Below the pieces are notes generated by a model. The model had not been told where the DNA came from. It was given only the letters and a program-made list of their open reading frames with translations, and made no database searches. DNA of 46,094 nt from Irineochytrium annulatum (lineage: Eukaryota > Chytridiomycota > Chytridiomycetes > Chytridiales > Chytridiaceae), in contig JADGJL010000084.1 in NCBI GenBank assembly GCA_027600665.1, positions 1-46,094 of the forward strand, read 5' to 3'. Every line of letters starts with the position of its first letter. Within the stretch, counting starts at the first letter, position 1. The translations under genes were made by a program, and so were the position numbers. Shown here piece after piece: positions 12,851 to 23,286 of the stretch.

Positions 12851-15013
12851 CTAGAAGTCCTCCGGCCACATCGCCCCCGGGGTTCCAGGATTCAACACCC
12901 GCCAGTTGCCACCGCCCGAAAACGCCCCATTCTGAAAGGCATTAAGCCCGGCAGTGTTCACCCTGAGCCCGCTGCCCATCTCCGGTGGCATCATGCCCAT
13001 CATCGGCGCCCCAGAGAACGACATCGGTCTGCCCGTAACAACGCTATTTTTCTCGGCCCCGCCGCCTGGAGCACCCCAGGGGCCGTGGCCATAATCCACG
13101 AAATCCTCAACGCGGACTCCGCCAATCACCTCCCCGCCATCGACCTCGACCTCCTCGTCATCCTCCTCCTCATCCTCGTCCTCTTCATCCTCCTCCCCAA
13201 CCACTTTCAATCCGCTGCCTACCGTGTTCACTGTGTTCCTCCTCCCAAGGAATATACTCCGGACGATCCCGACGAGCCCCTTATGCACAACAGCGGTAAT
13301 ATCCCATGTGTGCAGGCCAACGACGGTCAAGCTCAGGATCACAAGGCCGAAGCACGTCGCGAGTAGACACGCAAACACCGCCACCGCCCCCAGGATTGGC
13401 ACCCTCCCGCAGACATAATGCAACGTCATAAACAACCTCGGCACCGCCCAGGCCGTCACGCACGCCGCGGCGCACGCGGCCATAAGCGCGTTCCCCTCCC
13501 GGTTAGACGTCGCGACCCGCAGGAAAGCCGCTACCTCCTTCCGGTGAATGGCAGTGAGTCGAGACAAGCCTAGCGAGATGGCGGAAGTGAGGAGGAACGT
13601 GAGCGTGGGGCCTATGAGCGCGCGGGGGAGTCGGGAGGCAAGTGAGATGACTGGGAGGTTGTGGAAGGCGAAGAGGTAGAAGAAGGCGGAAGAAGCCATC
13701 CAGGCCGCGATCTCGTTCGCGTTGGGCGGGAGCTTAGAGTGGCGCCCACGTTGGCCGATGGGCGAGGGGGATGTACGTCGGCTACTTGCGGATCGCTGGC
13801 GAGGCCGCGTCAGGATCTTGACGTTCGGGGAGGGGCGCCGACGAAGCGGCGGGTCTGGGGAAAGGGACGCGTGGCGGCGTGATGAGACTGAGCGCGACCC
13901 TCCGATCGAGGACGAGGCCGAGCGCGGTGACAAAATCGGGGACGCCTCGGAGCCTCTCCGGCTCATAGTGCGCGACGTGTCCGCTTTCGCAACACCACCC
14001 TCCTCGATTTCGCTCCCAGCCCAGCTCTCAACGCCCTCCTCGCTCGCTACCTCTTCGTACTCGACCAGCATCGGCGCGGGTGTACCCTCCTCCCCGGGTC
14101 CGCGCCCCGTCGCTACCGCTGCCGCGTCGGTCGTCTTCAGTACGCGTTCGGCAAGGTCCTTTGCCTCTTCCACTGCTTTCTCGTCTTGTTCCTCCAGCTC
14201 GCCCCCTCTCCGCGCTTCATCCTCCCGCGCCACCGGCTCGTTCTCATCCGCCAACCCCTTCATGATCTTCCCAACAGCCCTCTTGCTCACGTTGCCCAGT
14301 GCAGCATCTCTCTCCCCATTGTCAGCGTTCGATTGGGGCCGTACCATGCCACCGATCGCGTCCCTCAAGCTGCTCGGAGTCTTTCCAGGCGGCGAAACGG
14401 CCCCATAAAACCCTCCCCCGGCGGCGGCGGATCCAGAACCTCTCATGCTGCTCGGCGACATGGCAAGCAGCGTCGGCGTGTCCGAATATCCCCTGAATCC
14501 CTGCCCCGCCGCACCCGTTGACGCGCCCATCAAAGGTGAGCTCATCCCCAACATGCTGCCCACCATCATCGGCGGCGGTGACGAGTACGCCATCCCCACC
14601 ATCCCACCGGCGTATCCAGTCATCGCAAACGATCTCGCCGACGGCGGGTAGGCTCCTCCACCTCCAGCCATTCCCCCCATTCCCATGAACGGCGGCGCGC
14701 CGGCCAGATCCATCCCCGGCGGCGGTCTGGCCCCGGAAAAAGCCAACATCCTCCCCTCGGCCGCGGCGGCAGCCGACGCCGTGACGGAAGCCGGCATCCC
14801 AAACGCAGAGGACGGCGAGGGCGACGGGTTGTAGGGGAGATCGGGCCATCGTGGCGCGTGCGGCCCACCCGAGTGAAGGTGGAGGTGCTGGGCACTGAGC
14901 TGCGGGGATCGGATGTGCGCGGGAACGGCGAACATGTCTCGGGAGCTGGGGGCTAGGTCGCCGACGGGGCTCGCGGCGTCGGCGCCGGTGTCCTTCTTGT
15001 CCGTGGGGTTCAT
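12851..15013 (-). CDS. Large disordered multipass membrane protein of unknown function
   Basis: A single exon of 720 residues. Roughly the first 430 residues are low in hydrophobics and rich in Gly, Ala, Pro, Ser and Met, with Ser/Arg-rich stretches just before the membrane domain (SRSVSSRRHASLSPD); they are probably disordered and phosphorylated. Four or so hydrophobic segments follow between about 430 and 590 (for example LIGPTLTFLLTSAISLGLS and ILGAVAVFACLLATCFGLVI). A very acidic Glu/Asp run lies near 605-625, and the tail is Gly-rich. The layout (long soluble N-terminus, compact membrane domain, acidic tail) recalls nuclear-envelope or ER proteins, but I recognise no family. The ATG at 15013 is the first in the frame. 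Confidence is high for a coding gene and low for any role. Confidence 0.8.
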   Translation of the reverse strand: MNPTDKKDTGADAASPVGDLAPSSRDMFAVPAHIRSPQLSAQHLHLHSGGPHAPRWPDLPYNPSPSPSSAFGMPASVTASAAAAAEGRMLAFSGARPPPGMDLAGAPPFMGMGGMAGGGGAYPPSARSFAMTGYAGGMVGMAYSSPPPMMVGSMLGMSSPLMGASTGAAGQGFRGYSDTPTLLAMSPSSMRGSGSAAAGGGFYGAVSPPGKTPSSLRDAIGGMVRPQSNADNGERDAALGNVSKRAVGKIMKGLADENEPVAREDEARRGGELEEQDEKAVEEAKDLAERVLKTTDAAAVATGRGPGEEGTPAPMLVEYEEVASEEGVESWAGSEIEEGGVAKADTSRTMSRRGSEASPILSPRSASSSIGGSRSVSSRRHASLSPDPPLRRRPSPNVKILTRPRQRSASSRRTSPSPIGQRGRHSKLPPNANEIAAWMASSAFFYLFAFHNLPVISLASRLPRALIGPTLTFLLTSAISLGLSRLTAIHRKEVAAFLRVATSNREGNALMAACAAACVTAWAVPRLFMTLHYVCGRVPILGAVAVFACLLATCFGLVILSLTVVGLHTWDITAVVHKGLVGIVRSIFLGRRNTVNTVGSGLKVVGEEDEEDEDEEEDDEEVEVDGGEVIGGVRVEDFVDYGHGPWGAPGGGAEKNSVVTGRPMSFSGAPMMGMMPPEMGSGLRVNTAGLNAFQNGAFSGGGNWRVLNPGTPGAMWPEDF

Positions 15014-15325
15014 CGCGAGCCCAGTGGGATGAGATGCTGCGCACGCAATCCGCCTCCGCTAGAATGAGACCAGTTTCAAGCCATGCCCTTTTTGAAATGG
15101 CCGTCAAATTTTTCGACACAACGATTTGGTAGCTGGATTTGTGCGCAAGCCAGGCTCGGATCCGCCATGACCAGTTGAGTTCGCTGGCCGGGACGACGAC
15201 GGTGGACGCTGGAAGGCGTCGTGAGATTGGGGCCGGAGTGATGGGCCGGACCAGGGGCGCCTGCGGGTGGTTTCGGCGATGAACCCGAAGTCAGAAAGTT
15301 TTAAAGACGGCTGCATCAAAGAGAG
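15014..15325. other. Divergent promoter region, 312 bp
   Basis: It separates the start codons of the membrane protein (minus) and the SERF-like gene (plus), so it must carry both promoters or a shared one. I see no distinct TATA box or operator. Confidence 0.5.
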
Positions 15326-15783
15326 ATGATGCAATCAAGTCGGGCGCCTGAAATTGGGTCCCTTTCGCTGGAATAATGGAAGCTTCAGTTCTGCCTTGAG
15401 GCTGGTCGCTGAACATTTCGTTTCGCTACAGGGGGCAACCAGCGGGATAAGGCCAGAGAGAAGGCCCAGAAGAAGGCTTCGGCGCAGGGGAAGGTGCGTA
15501 CGTGGGGAGGTTTGAAGGAGTTGGGGATCCGTGGTATTTATTCTGTGCTCCATTACCATCAACAGGTCCGAGATGACGGCATGACCCCGCAACAGCGTCG
15601 AGAATAGTAGGTGCTTTCCGTTTTATCGCTGTCTTCAGGCAGGGAAGGCTTCAAATCTAACTTTCGACGTTTTTCAGCGATGCAGAACAACTGAAAAAGA
15701 AGGCCGAAGCGAAGGCGGCGAAAGCGGCGGCGGATGCGGCGGCGGGTGGGGGGACAACGTCGGCGGCAGCCGTGAAGAAATAG
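15326..15783 (+). CDS. Small SERF/4F5-family protein
   Basis: Four exons (15326-15338, 15432-15493, 15566-15606, 15678-15783) join in frame to 73 residues. The N-terminal signature RGNQRDKAREKAQKK is the 4F5/SERF motif. It is followed by the conserved DDGMTPQQRREYDAEQLKKKAEAKAAK segment, and then an Ala/Lys tail ending in AVKK. SERF proteins are tiny, highly charged nucleic-acid- and amyloid-binding modifiers; the modern view is an RNA-associated chaperone-like role. The first coding exon would be just 13 nt (MMQS plus one base), with a non-consensus donor GTCGGG at 15339. It is chosen because it supplies the in-frame Arg of RGNQRD. The two adjacent ATGs (15326, 15329) leave the exact start open. 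Exons 2-4 are secure. Confidence 0.82.
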
Positions 15784-16197
15784 CAAAACGGACTTGCGAA
15801 CGCGATGGAGGATATTGCTATTAGCCTGTCGCGGGGAGGAGTAGTCACTAGCCTGTTGCGGAAGGGGGCGTACTTGGAGACCGCCATCGGGTTCATTGGA
15901 ATGGGGTCACGGGTTATTTGCTACGAAGTTTTGTTACATTTGAGGAGAACTATTGGTTCTTGGGTTTTTATTACATAGGACGGCTGCACTTGTCACGAAT
16001 ACTCACCGCTTCACACTAAGTAGTTCAAGAATTAGACCTGGCATCAAGGTGATGCAGCTTCCAGGTTGCTTGCACAACTGGGGCGATGCTCTCCCGACCC
16101 GAGAACCGCAGCTTTTAATCCTTGCTTGCTATGTTCATCATTGGAGCCCGAGTGTATTGAAACACATCACAGCATCATTTCGTCTTCGTACAAATTC
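15784..16197. other. Intergenic spacer, 414 bp
   Basis: It holds the 3' end of the SERF-like gene and the promoter of CDC16. No gene, RNA or repeat is supported. Confidence 0.5.
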
Positions 16198-18548
16198 ATG
16201 ACGGACTTACAGTGGTCGAAAATGCCCCGCTTCCTGGACCTGAAAGTCCGTTCGCGAGAATTCCTCTCAATGGTCAAATCAAAGGAGAAGGCCGAGGCCA
16301 AGCTCGAGAGGCTTGCATGCAGGCTCCGCGTCTGGATCCGAGCCGCCCTGGACGAGAACCTCTTGAAGACAGCCTGCTTCTGGGCGGGCCGGCTGGTGTC
16401 GATTACCGGTAAGCCAGCTAATTTGGCTCGCCCTGATCAGTGTTGACACTCTGCGCGTTGTGAAGGGGACACCAGGGACGTCCGGTTGCTGGCCCAGTCG
16501 TACATTGAATCGAAGCAGTACTCGAGAGCCATCGCGCTGGTGAAGAACAGCGCGCCCAACAGCCCCGAATGCCTGCGCATCATGGCTGAGTGTAATGTCT
16601 GTATGCCGAGCCATCTACTGCGCATGGGGCTTAACTTTGGAACCGTAGATGCGACTGGAGGCTTACGATGATGCTCTGGAAACGCTGTGTTCACTGCTGG
16701 AGGGCCCTAGTTGCAAGCATGAAGGTGAGGCTACCATCCTGTTGTGTGTCTGTTGCTCATACGGCTCACAGAATGGCACGGCGGGAGCGAGGTGGCGGAG
16801 AGCGAACGGAGGATGGATCTGCGCGCCGTGTGCCTGTTTTTGCAAGGGCAGGCGCATTTCATGCGGAAGCAGTTCAAAGATGCGCGCGACTGTTTCAAAA
16901 GCTCTTTGCGCGCGGACGTCCGATGTTATGAGGTTAGTTCGGAATGATGGTTTTTAGCTGATTAGCAAAGTCACTAGAAATGTTGCTCTCAAAGCATTTA
17001 TTGACTTTCACGGAAGGTCGGTTGATACCATTTGAAAGGTACTAAGCTCTGCGCCATTAGAAAGGGAGCTGCTAAAGTCGCTGCCGCTTCGGGAACAGCT
17101 TGGCGAATACGCCGACTTTGTGCGCAATCTGTACGGCGTGCAGGGGAAGAAGGTGCGCGTGCTGTTGTAACGAGGTGGTTTTCTTATCGGCGGAAAGTAC
17201 GATGCGGACGGCAAGGTAGAGGATATGCTCGAAAATCTGGACAGGGACTATAAGCAAAAGGGCGCCGTGCAGCTTTACCGGGCCGATGTCCACAACGCTC
17301 GCGGCCGGTTCGAGGACTCATACCGGATTAGCGAACAGTAGGCTCGGGCTTTCTGTTACTTTTCTTACTTCGTTTTATCCGAAAGGATCCTGGCCCGCGA
17401 ACCCCTAAACCTCGACTGTATGTGGATTCATGTCTCAAATCTCCACCACCTTCACAAAACCAACGAGCTCTTCCTCCTCGCGCACGAGCTCGTTGACAAG
17501 TACCCCGGCGAGGTCGTCTCCTGGTTCGCCGTCGGGTGCTACTACCTCCTCGAGGGGATGAACCACGACGCCCGGGCGCAGTTCTCAAAGGCGATCGCGA
17601 TCGAGAAATATTGCGCATACGGGTGGATCGGGCTTGGGCATGCGGCGGCGGCGGACGGGGATGATCAGCCGGCGATCGAAGCGTACGCACATGCGAACAA
17701 GCTATTCAGAGGGTTTGTAGCGATCGCTCTCGCCGTTTGGTTGACAAGTGGTAGGATGCATCTGCCGTCCTTGTACATTGGGATGCAGTATCTTAAGACA
17801 TCGAACGCGAAGTCCGCGTCGCAGTACTTGAAAGAGGCGAACGAGATATGCTCCAAGGATCCGCTGGTCGAGAATGAGTTGGGAATCTTCAGTTATCAAA
17901 CGAATAAGTGAGTGACGGTTCTGAAAGGTGGCTCATTTGCAATCAGCTTCGAGAAGGCAACAAAGCACTTTGAGCGGGCGCTAAAGTTGTCGAAGGAATT
18001 GAAATCTCCTGCAGCCGAATGGTCAAATACCTCCTGCAATTTAGGAAAATGTTATTTAAAACTGCGGTGCGTTTGTTGACATGGAATCCCTTTACTGAGA
18101 TTTTTAGAAAGTACCATCCCGCGCGGGAGCAGTTCAAACGCGTTAAGGCGTCCGACCCCGCGAATTGGCTCGCGTATTCCTTAGCGGGAGTGAGTTACCA
18201 AGAGGAGGCGTTATTCGACTGTGACAACGACGGTATGCGGGAGGCTCTGCTCACAGAAGCGATCGAATGCTATCACCATGTAAGTGATTTGCACAGAAAG
18301 TCGGCCGAGGACTAAACCCACCGCATTAGGCCCTTTCACGGAACCCCGATGACACCAATACCGCCGACCTGCTCACAGCTGCTCTGGAAGATATCTCACG
18401 GAAGCCTATCCACCTTTTGGCCGGCGATATCCGGACAGACGAAGTGGCTGCGGTCGAAGGCACGCCGAATGTCACTTTAGCGAGCAATCGCGGAGCGGTA
18501 CCTTCTAGTCACGGTACTGGCACCGACGGTGGGGCCAGTGGCCGGTAA
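16198..18548 (+). CDS. CDC16: Anaphase-promoting complex subunit CDC16/APC6
   Basis: Twelve exons (16198-16408, 16466-16596, 16649-16724, 16772-16932, 16971-17016, 17061-17152, 17198-17337, 17386-17712, 17755-17907, 17947-18066, 18108-18279, 18330-18548) give 615 residues of tetratricopeptide repeats. Family landmarks are CFWAGRLVS near the start, ERELLKSLPL, ANELFLL-like TNELFLLAHELVDKYP, the hallmark VSWFAVGCYYLL, GWIGLGHA, MHLPSLYIGMQYL, DPLVENELGIFSYQ and CNLGKCYLKLRKY. APC6 is a structural TPR arm of the APC/C ubiquitin ligase, which drives exit from mitosis in the nucleus. Borders of exons 2 (donor GTCTGT) and 5 were set so that spacing matches the known family. The stop TAA at 18546 overlaps a good donor (GTAAGG). 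Splicing to an acceptor at about 18590 would replace the last residue with a short FTPYRRS-type end. Confidence 0.92.
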
Positions 18549-18976
18549 GGCGCCCCAAACTTGATGCGTTTCTCACGTTGCACCTAGCAGGTTTACACCG
18601 TACCGTCGCTCATGAGTTTCCGACGTTTTAGCATATATTCACCTCTTCGCGCTGATTTACACAATCAAAATAAGCAGCGGTGTTTGCAACTGAAAATTGA
18701 CCGAAGTAGAGTAAGTGCAGAGCTCAGCCCTCTGATTCGTGCTCATCGGGTAAACTCCGAACCGAGGGATTAGCTATCACTTGCGTATGGAACATATCAA
18801 GCCACCACCACTTCAAGCCACCCATGGACGCCACAGTGGGGTCTCATAGAAGCTGACTACGTCAACACGTTGCAGCAGCGCTACATGTACTTGAATCTTT
18901 AACTTCGCTTCCTCAGCAGTACACAACACGCGCGCCCTCGCTGGTATCTCCATACCACTTATTTGCTCGTCATTAT

Positions 18977-19013
18977 TACTGGTACTGGCTGGGTTCACTA
19001 CTTCGCCTTAAAG
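18977..19013 (+). repeat. 37-bp direct repeat, copy 1
   Basis: Identical to 19140-19176 over 37 bases (starts TACTGGTACTGGCTGGG, ends CGCCTTAAAG). It is followed at once by an A tract, as is copy 2. See the assembly-gap finding. Confidence 0.97.
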
Positions 19014-19131
19014 GAAAAAAAAAAAAAAAAAAAACAAAAAAAAAAAAAAAAAACAAAAAATGATTATTGAATTCCCATAACACCCGAAATTTAACCAACA
19101 AATTAACCAAAAAACCAAAACAAAAATTATT

Positions 19132-19139
19132 NNNNNNNN
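19132..19139. other. Run of 8 N (assembly gap or masked bases)
   Basis: Eight ambiguous bases directly before copy 2 of the 37-bp repeat. The gap length is likely arbitrary. Confidence 0.99.
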
Positions 19140-19176
19140 TACTGGTACTGGCTGGGTTCACTACTTCGCCTTAAAG
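19140..19176 (+). repeat. 37-bp direct repeat, copy 2
   Basis: Identical to 18977-19013. It starts directly after the N run and is followed by T then an A tract. Confidence 0.97.
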
Positions 19177-19249
19177 TAAAAAAAAAAAAAAAAACGGCAG
19201 CAAAGAGAAGTAAATCCAGAACTTGATTATGGCTTTCCGATTCCAGCCG

Positions 19250-22166
19250 TCATGTCACCACCTTCTTCTCCAAAACACCTCTCCCTATATTCTTAACGAA
19301 GACGTCAAGCTCTATCATCAAGCGCGGCTTAATAGCGTCCATGCTCATCTTAAAGCCGCGGGCTACCATCGCGTCAAGTTCCCTGCGGTCGCGCTCCCCA
19401 AACGCGTGAAGCGCCCGAGCGAGATCCGTGGCGGATACCCTGGGGTCCTTTGTGATGGTCCCTACTTTCGCCTGTGATGCAGGAAGGGTGCAAGGTGAGG
19501 AGGTTGGTATTAGACAAATGCGTTACGATAAATGACAAAGTCACGCGAAAGGCAAAATTATGAGCAGCCGCTAACCGTAAACTCTCGAAGGTACTTTTCC
19601 CTAGTGTCCATGTACTGCTCCCTGACAATTTCCAAGAACAACGAATCGACATCGCTTTGGAACAACCACTGATACGTGATTAGGTCCCCGGGTTGATCTG
19701 CGTCGATTGCCTGGTACAAATAAGTTAGCAAATCACCACACAAAAAAAGTCGCTCATAAACAAAACAAACGTTTCTAAGCTGATCCAGATCCGCCTCCGT
19801 TTTCCCTGGCCAGAACTCCTTCAGAACCAGCGCCGCATCCTGCTTAGATAAGACACCCTTCGCCCTCCCATCGTTAATGATTGTGTCGTGCTTCTGCAGT
19901 GCACTCTTGACCCGCTCAATCATCGCTTGCTGGTGATGATATACTTCTTCCTCCATGTTTCCTTTTGTCGCCCAACTCACGTGAGACAGCATTCACAAGA
20001 CGAGTGCAACGAGTAAGATATGATAAAGACGAACCGGTTAGAATTTCAAAAAACATATGCGCCTGATTGCTTTGAAACCCGTGTTTCTTGGCGGCCTCGT
20101 GAAGGTTATACCCCCACTCCGCCACGGCGTCTTGTGTGCCAAAGCGCTTCTTCAGGTACATGAAGAGGAATTCCGCGAGCTGCGCATTATGAATCAGATA
20201 CAATGCAAAGAGAAATGGCTCGCATACTGAAGATTTCATGCCGTTGCTGGACGGATTCGCGTCGAAGACGGCCTTCGCCATCCACGTGTCGTTGATAAGA
20301 AGGCAGCAGTTCTTTTTCGTCAGTTTACGGTTAGGCACCTTGCCCTTGAATCTAGAAAAAATATTTAGTAAGCGACGTGTTTGGTACGGAACAAGCGGCC
20401 TTGTCTCACCGAAGGTATTTTGGAACGTCTGATCCAAGACCGAGTCCGACAAAAAACCGGTTGTCAAGCTTGTCGTCCTTTTTGCTGTTCACAACATGTC
20501 AGCAATATTACCATGAATTGAAGGCATATTGCACGTACGGCGCTTCTTGGGCTCTCACTTCCTTCTTTGATTTCAACTGTAAAGAAAATTCAATAATCTG
20601 CTGATGCTAGATGGAAGACGGTTACGTACGAAAAGGAGTTGCCGCATAAGAATAACGATGGCGTCATTGAACTCCAGGCCTTTACATAGCCCTCCCCATT
20701 CATGTATCGGGCCGGGGCAGTTGTATGTGATGTATTCCCAATTAGGGTACTAGAAGAGCAAATGGTGAGTGAATTCGACTTCGTATTAGAAGTAATGGTT
20801 ACCTTGTCTACTTGGATTGATTTGATAATCTTCTCCTTCTTGTCTATTGATGCAGCAAGAGCTTCTATTTTTGTATTCTATCGTGTATCTAGTACGAGGA
20901 CATTGTAATCTGCCGCTTACCAATTCCGTAACCTTCGACTTAAGTTCTGCAACCTCCTTCACCATCCTGCCGTTCTGAGCAACGACCTCCTCCAGATCCG
21001 CTTTCGGAACGTAGCTTCTTATTTTAAACTTCAAAGCAACTATTTCGTTTCCCACCGCAACAGAGTCCATGCGAGCTTGTAAAGTAAATTAAGCAGGTGA
21101 GCTCCTTAAATTTTAATCACGTCCCGCACCTTTTCGCAAAGCCTTCTCAATGGCAAACTTCTCATCCTCTTTCTTTTCCAGCGCGTCCGCGTACTGCTTG
21201 TGATCCGCCTCAGCTTGGTCCTGGCATTCCTTCAGCCTGGCCCTAGCGAGCTCCTCGCTTTGAACGGCGCCTTCGTTTTTTCTAAGCTCCGCAACCGTCT
21301 TGTCTAGCTGCGTTTTCAACGACTCGATCTCGAAGTGCAACGCATCTCTCTCTCCTTGCAGCCGGCGCTTATCTGAGCTTGATATTTGCGTAAGGGATAG
21401 AATGAACGAGCGAGGAACAAATACGACATACTTACGTTACAGAACTAATCTCTTCAAGCATCTTTGATCGTAATTTCGCCATCTCCCTCGCGGCTTCGTA
21501 TTCTGCGATGGTGATCTTCGCCTTGAGCGGTTCTAGCGAGTCAATATGATCCCTCTGCAGCTTGATGGTGGTCTCATACTCGTTTTTAATCTCAGTGAGA
21601 ATTGGCTTATACGTTTTGAATTCTCGAATGAAGAAATCTTTGCAAGGTCTTGTCAATACAGGCCACGAGCGAGATAAGACCTACCGAACGCCTCCCGAAA
21701 CACCTGCAGCCTCCTCCTATCCCCGGGCTCGGCTTCCAGCGCGCCAAGAGTATCCATCTCCGACCGGATATGACTCCGCATGAGAAGGAGAAAGCGTGGA
21801 ACGGTCTTGTCGCCGGGATAGTCAGAGTGGGTGGAGGCACGCGAGCTGGGGCGGGAGGAGGGCTTTGCAAGCCATGGCGTATTTACGTGGGGACTGACGA
21901 GCGCCTTTGAGAGCTCGGGGTCATTATCAAAGTGGACGACGGGGGGTCTGATCCTTCAATGGGCTCCAAATCAGTGAAAGCCTGGAGAGCTTGGATTGGC
22001 AAAGCAGGTCTTACCTGGCCATAGCCCCCTCTGGCAGAGGCAAAAGGGAGTGTAACGGCGACGTGTGAAGAGCAGCACTGCTGTTCGACGCAACGAAGGA
22101 GTTCGCGGTCTTACAAAAGCTGAATGAGAACTCGGTGGCCGTCAAATGTCCCTCGATCCCACTCAT
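19250..22166 (-). CDS. TSNAXIP1-like coiled-coil protein
   Basis: About thirteen exons (22166-22015, 21953-21685, 21637-21436, 21377-21130, 21075-20921, 20838-20803, 20749-20630, 20576-20539, 20484-20410, 20351-20035, 19961-19771, 19710-19576, 19471-19250) join in frame to 719 residues. Residues 120-210 match the N-terminal domain of translin-associated factor X-interacting protein 1 (REAFDFFIREFKTYKPILTEIKNEYE, then LEPLKAKI). A coiled coil follows (about 200-340), then YPNWEYITYN, the conserved FFVGLGLGSDVPKYLR segment and a helical C-terminal half. TSNAXIP1 is best known from testis and ciliated cells; its molecular job is poorly known, so a flagellar link here is inference. The border of the small exon 20838-20803 is uncertain (any of several AAG acceptors). 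The final exon is supported by continued helical sequence up to VLEKKVVT. Confidence 0.82.
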
Positions 22167-22464
22167 TTTTATCTTCAACCGAAAATTGAAATATCTTGTT
22201 AGACTCACATCGAAGTGAGGGCAAATGACCAGTAAACACATAGCTTAAATCCTGCTCGCTTTATATCATGTAAAGGGTTTTTGCTTTGTGTTGCTTTTAG
22301 ATAAAAACATAATAAAAAATTGAGATTATCTTCCACCTTCACGCATCGCGGGAAGGTTTGTTCGCTTTCGTACACACGTGATTCTCGTCCAGAACCAATT
22401 TCCAGATCGGATTGTCGCCTCAGACACACTCCTGCACTCACGCACGCGAACCGAACGACGGACG

Positions 22465-22956
22465 ATGTTGACTCACTTTAAGCGAGTGAAGGCGTCCACG
22501 GAGGGCGAAGTTCTTCGGGAGAAGGACAAGAAGTCGGTTCTCCCGGAGGAACTCACGCAGCGTCTCGTTACGTGAGTGCTGCTTTGGGCCCGCGGCCGCA
22601 TCGGCATGCGCAGATTGGAATTGGGCGGGGATTGGGATATAAATTCGCTGGGACTTGAGATCCATCGGCCTGCAAGGATGGCGCTGTTGTTGGGATCGCG
22701 CGAAGCTCAGACTCTGACTGACATTTCCTCTTCCAGGCGCCCCATGGCCGTCCGCCAAGCCATTATGGGCGGATATAAGGTTGCGCCCGCTGATGCGACG
22801 GCGGCGCCAGTCAAGCCCAAGGGCCTGAATCTTAGCGTAGCCCGCGCAAACGGCAACGGCACTGGCAACACCACGTGCTTCCATCCCAAGGTGGCCACCC
22901 CTGCCCCGACTCTGAACTCACTCAAGCGTGTCCGCTCTGAGGCGGAGGATCGTTAG
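22465..22956 (+). CDS. Small conserved-looking protein of unknown function
   Basis: Two exons (22465-22571, 22737-22956) give 108 residues. Donor GTGAGT and acceptor TTCCAG are good, and the frame is kept to the TAG at 22954. The N-terminal half is charged (FKRVKASTEGEVLREKDKK). The middle has VRQAIMGGYKVAP, and the tail is Pro/Lys/Asn-rich, ending in LKRVRSEAEDR with a possible basic nuclear-localisation patch. No family is recognised. The start codons of this gene and the TSNAXIP1-like gene are divergent and 298 bp apart. A TATA-like ATATAAA at about 22638 lies inside the intron and is not useful evidence. Confidence 0.65.
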
Positions 22957-23286
22957 AGATTCACAATGGCTGATATGGGAGAATGCGCCTTGATTTGTGT
23001 ACATATACAATTCTATTTATCTTAAAGGGAAATGTTCTTCGGGGTACTGTTTTTCCTTGATTTTCACGGGATGTGGTTGTACGTCGAACTGTATCCCTAC
23101 CCTTTTCTACTTATTTGATGACGGCTCTGGAAGGTTTCTTCACGTTTTTCTATTTCTGTTCCCTGTTGTTCGTCCATTATTTTATTGATCCCCCAATGTG
23201 TTGCAAGCCTGATGGTTGAAGATATGCATGTTCAACTTTAATGGATCTCCATTTAAAGGGCTTTCAAATTGAGAATACAAAGCTCG
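22957..23286. other. Intergenic spacer, 330 bp
   Basis: An AT-rich 3' region of the small gene and promoter of the next F-box gene. No further feature is seen. Confidence 0.5.

Larger units (their letters stand above)
18549..19249. other. Spacer with assembly gap and poly-A tracts
   Basis: A region of 700 bp between the convergent CDC16 and TSNAXIP1-like genes. It carries long A tracts (19014-19057 and 19178-19193), the run of N at 19132-19139 and a flanking 37-bp duplication. Open frames reading through it contain N or homopolymer and are not credible genes. Confidence 0.7.

Noticed and set aside
13085..13366. Plus-strand hydrophobic open frame with poly-Leu/Ile
   Set aside because: It is the antisense of the Glu/Asp-rich run of the minus-strand membrane protein gene.
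17038..17060. A 22-nt intron in CDC16 after TTTGAAAG
   Set aside because: Too short and the wrong phase. The 44-nt intron at 17017-17060 with a TACTAAG branch keeps frame and gives the conserved EERELLKSLPL.
18976..19161. Open frame through the N run and A tracts
   Set aside because: It contains undefined residues and homopolymer translation and rests on a probable assembly artefact.
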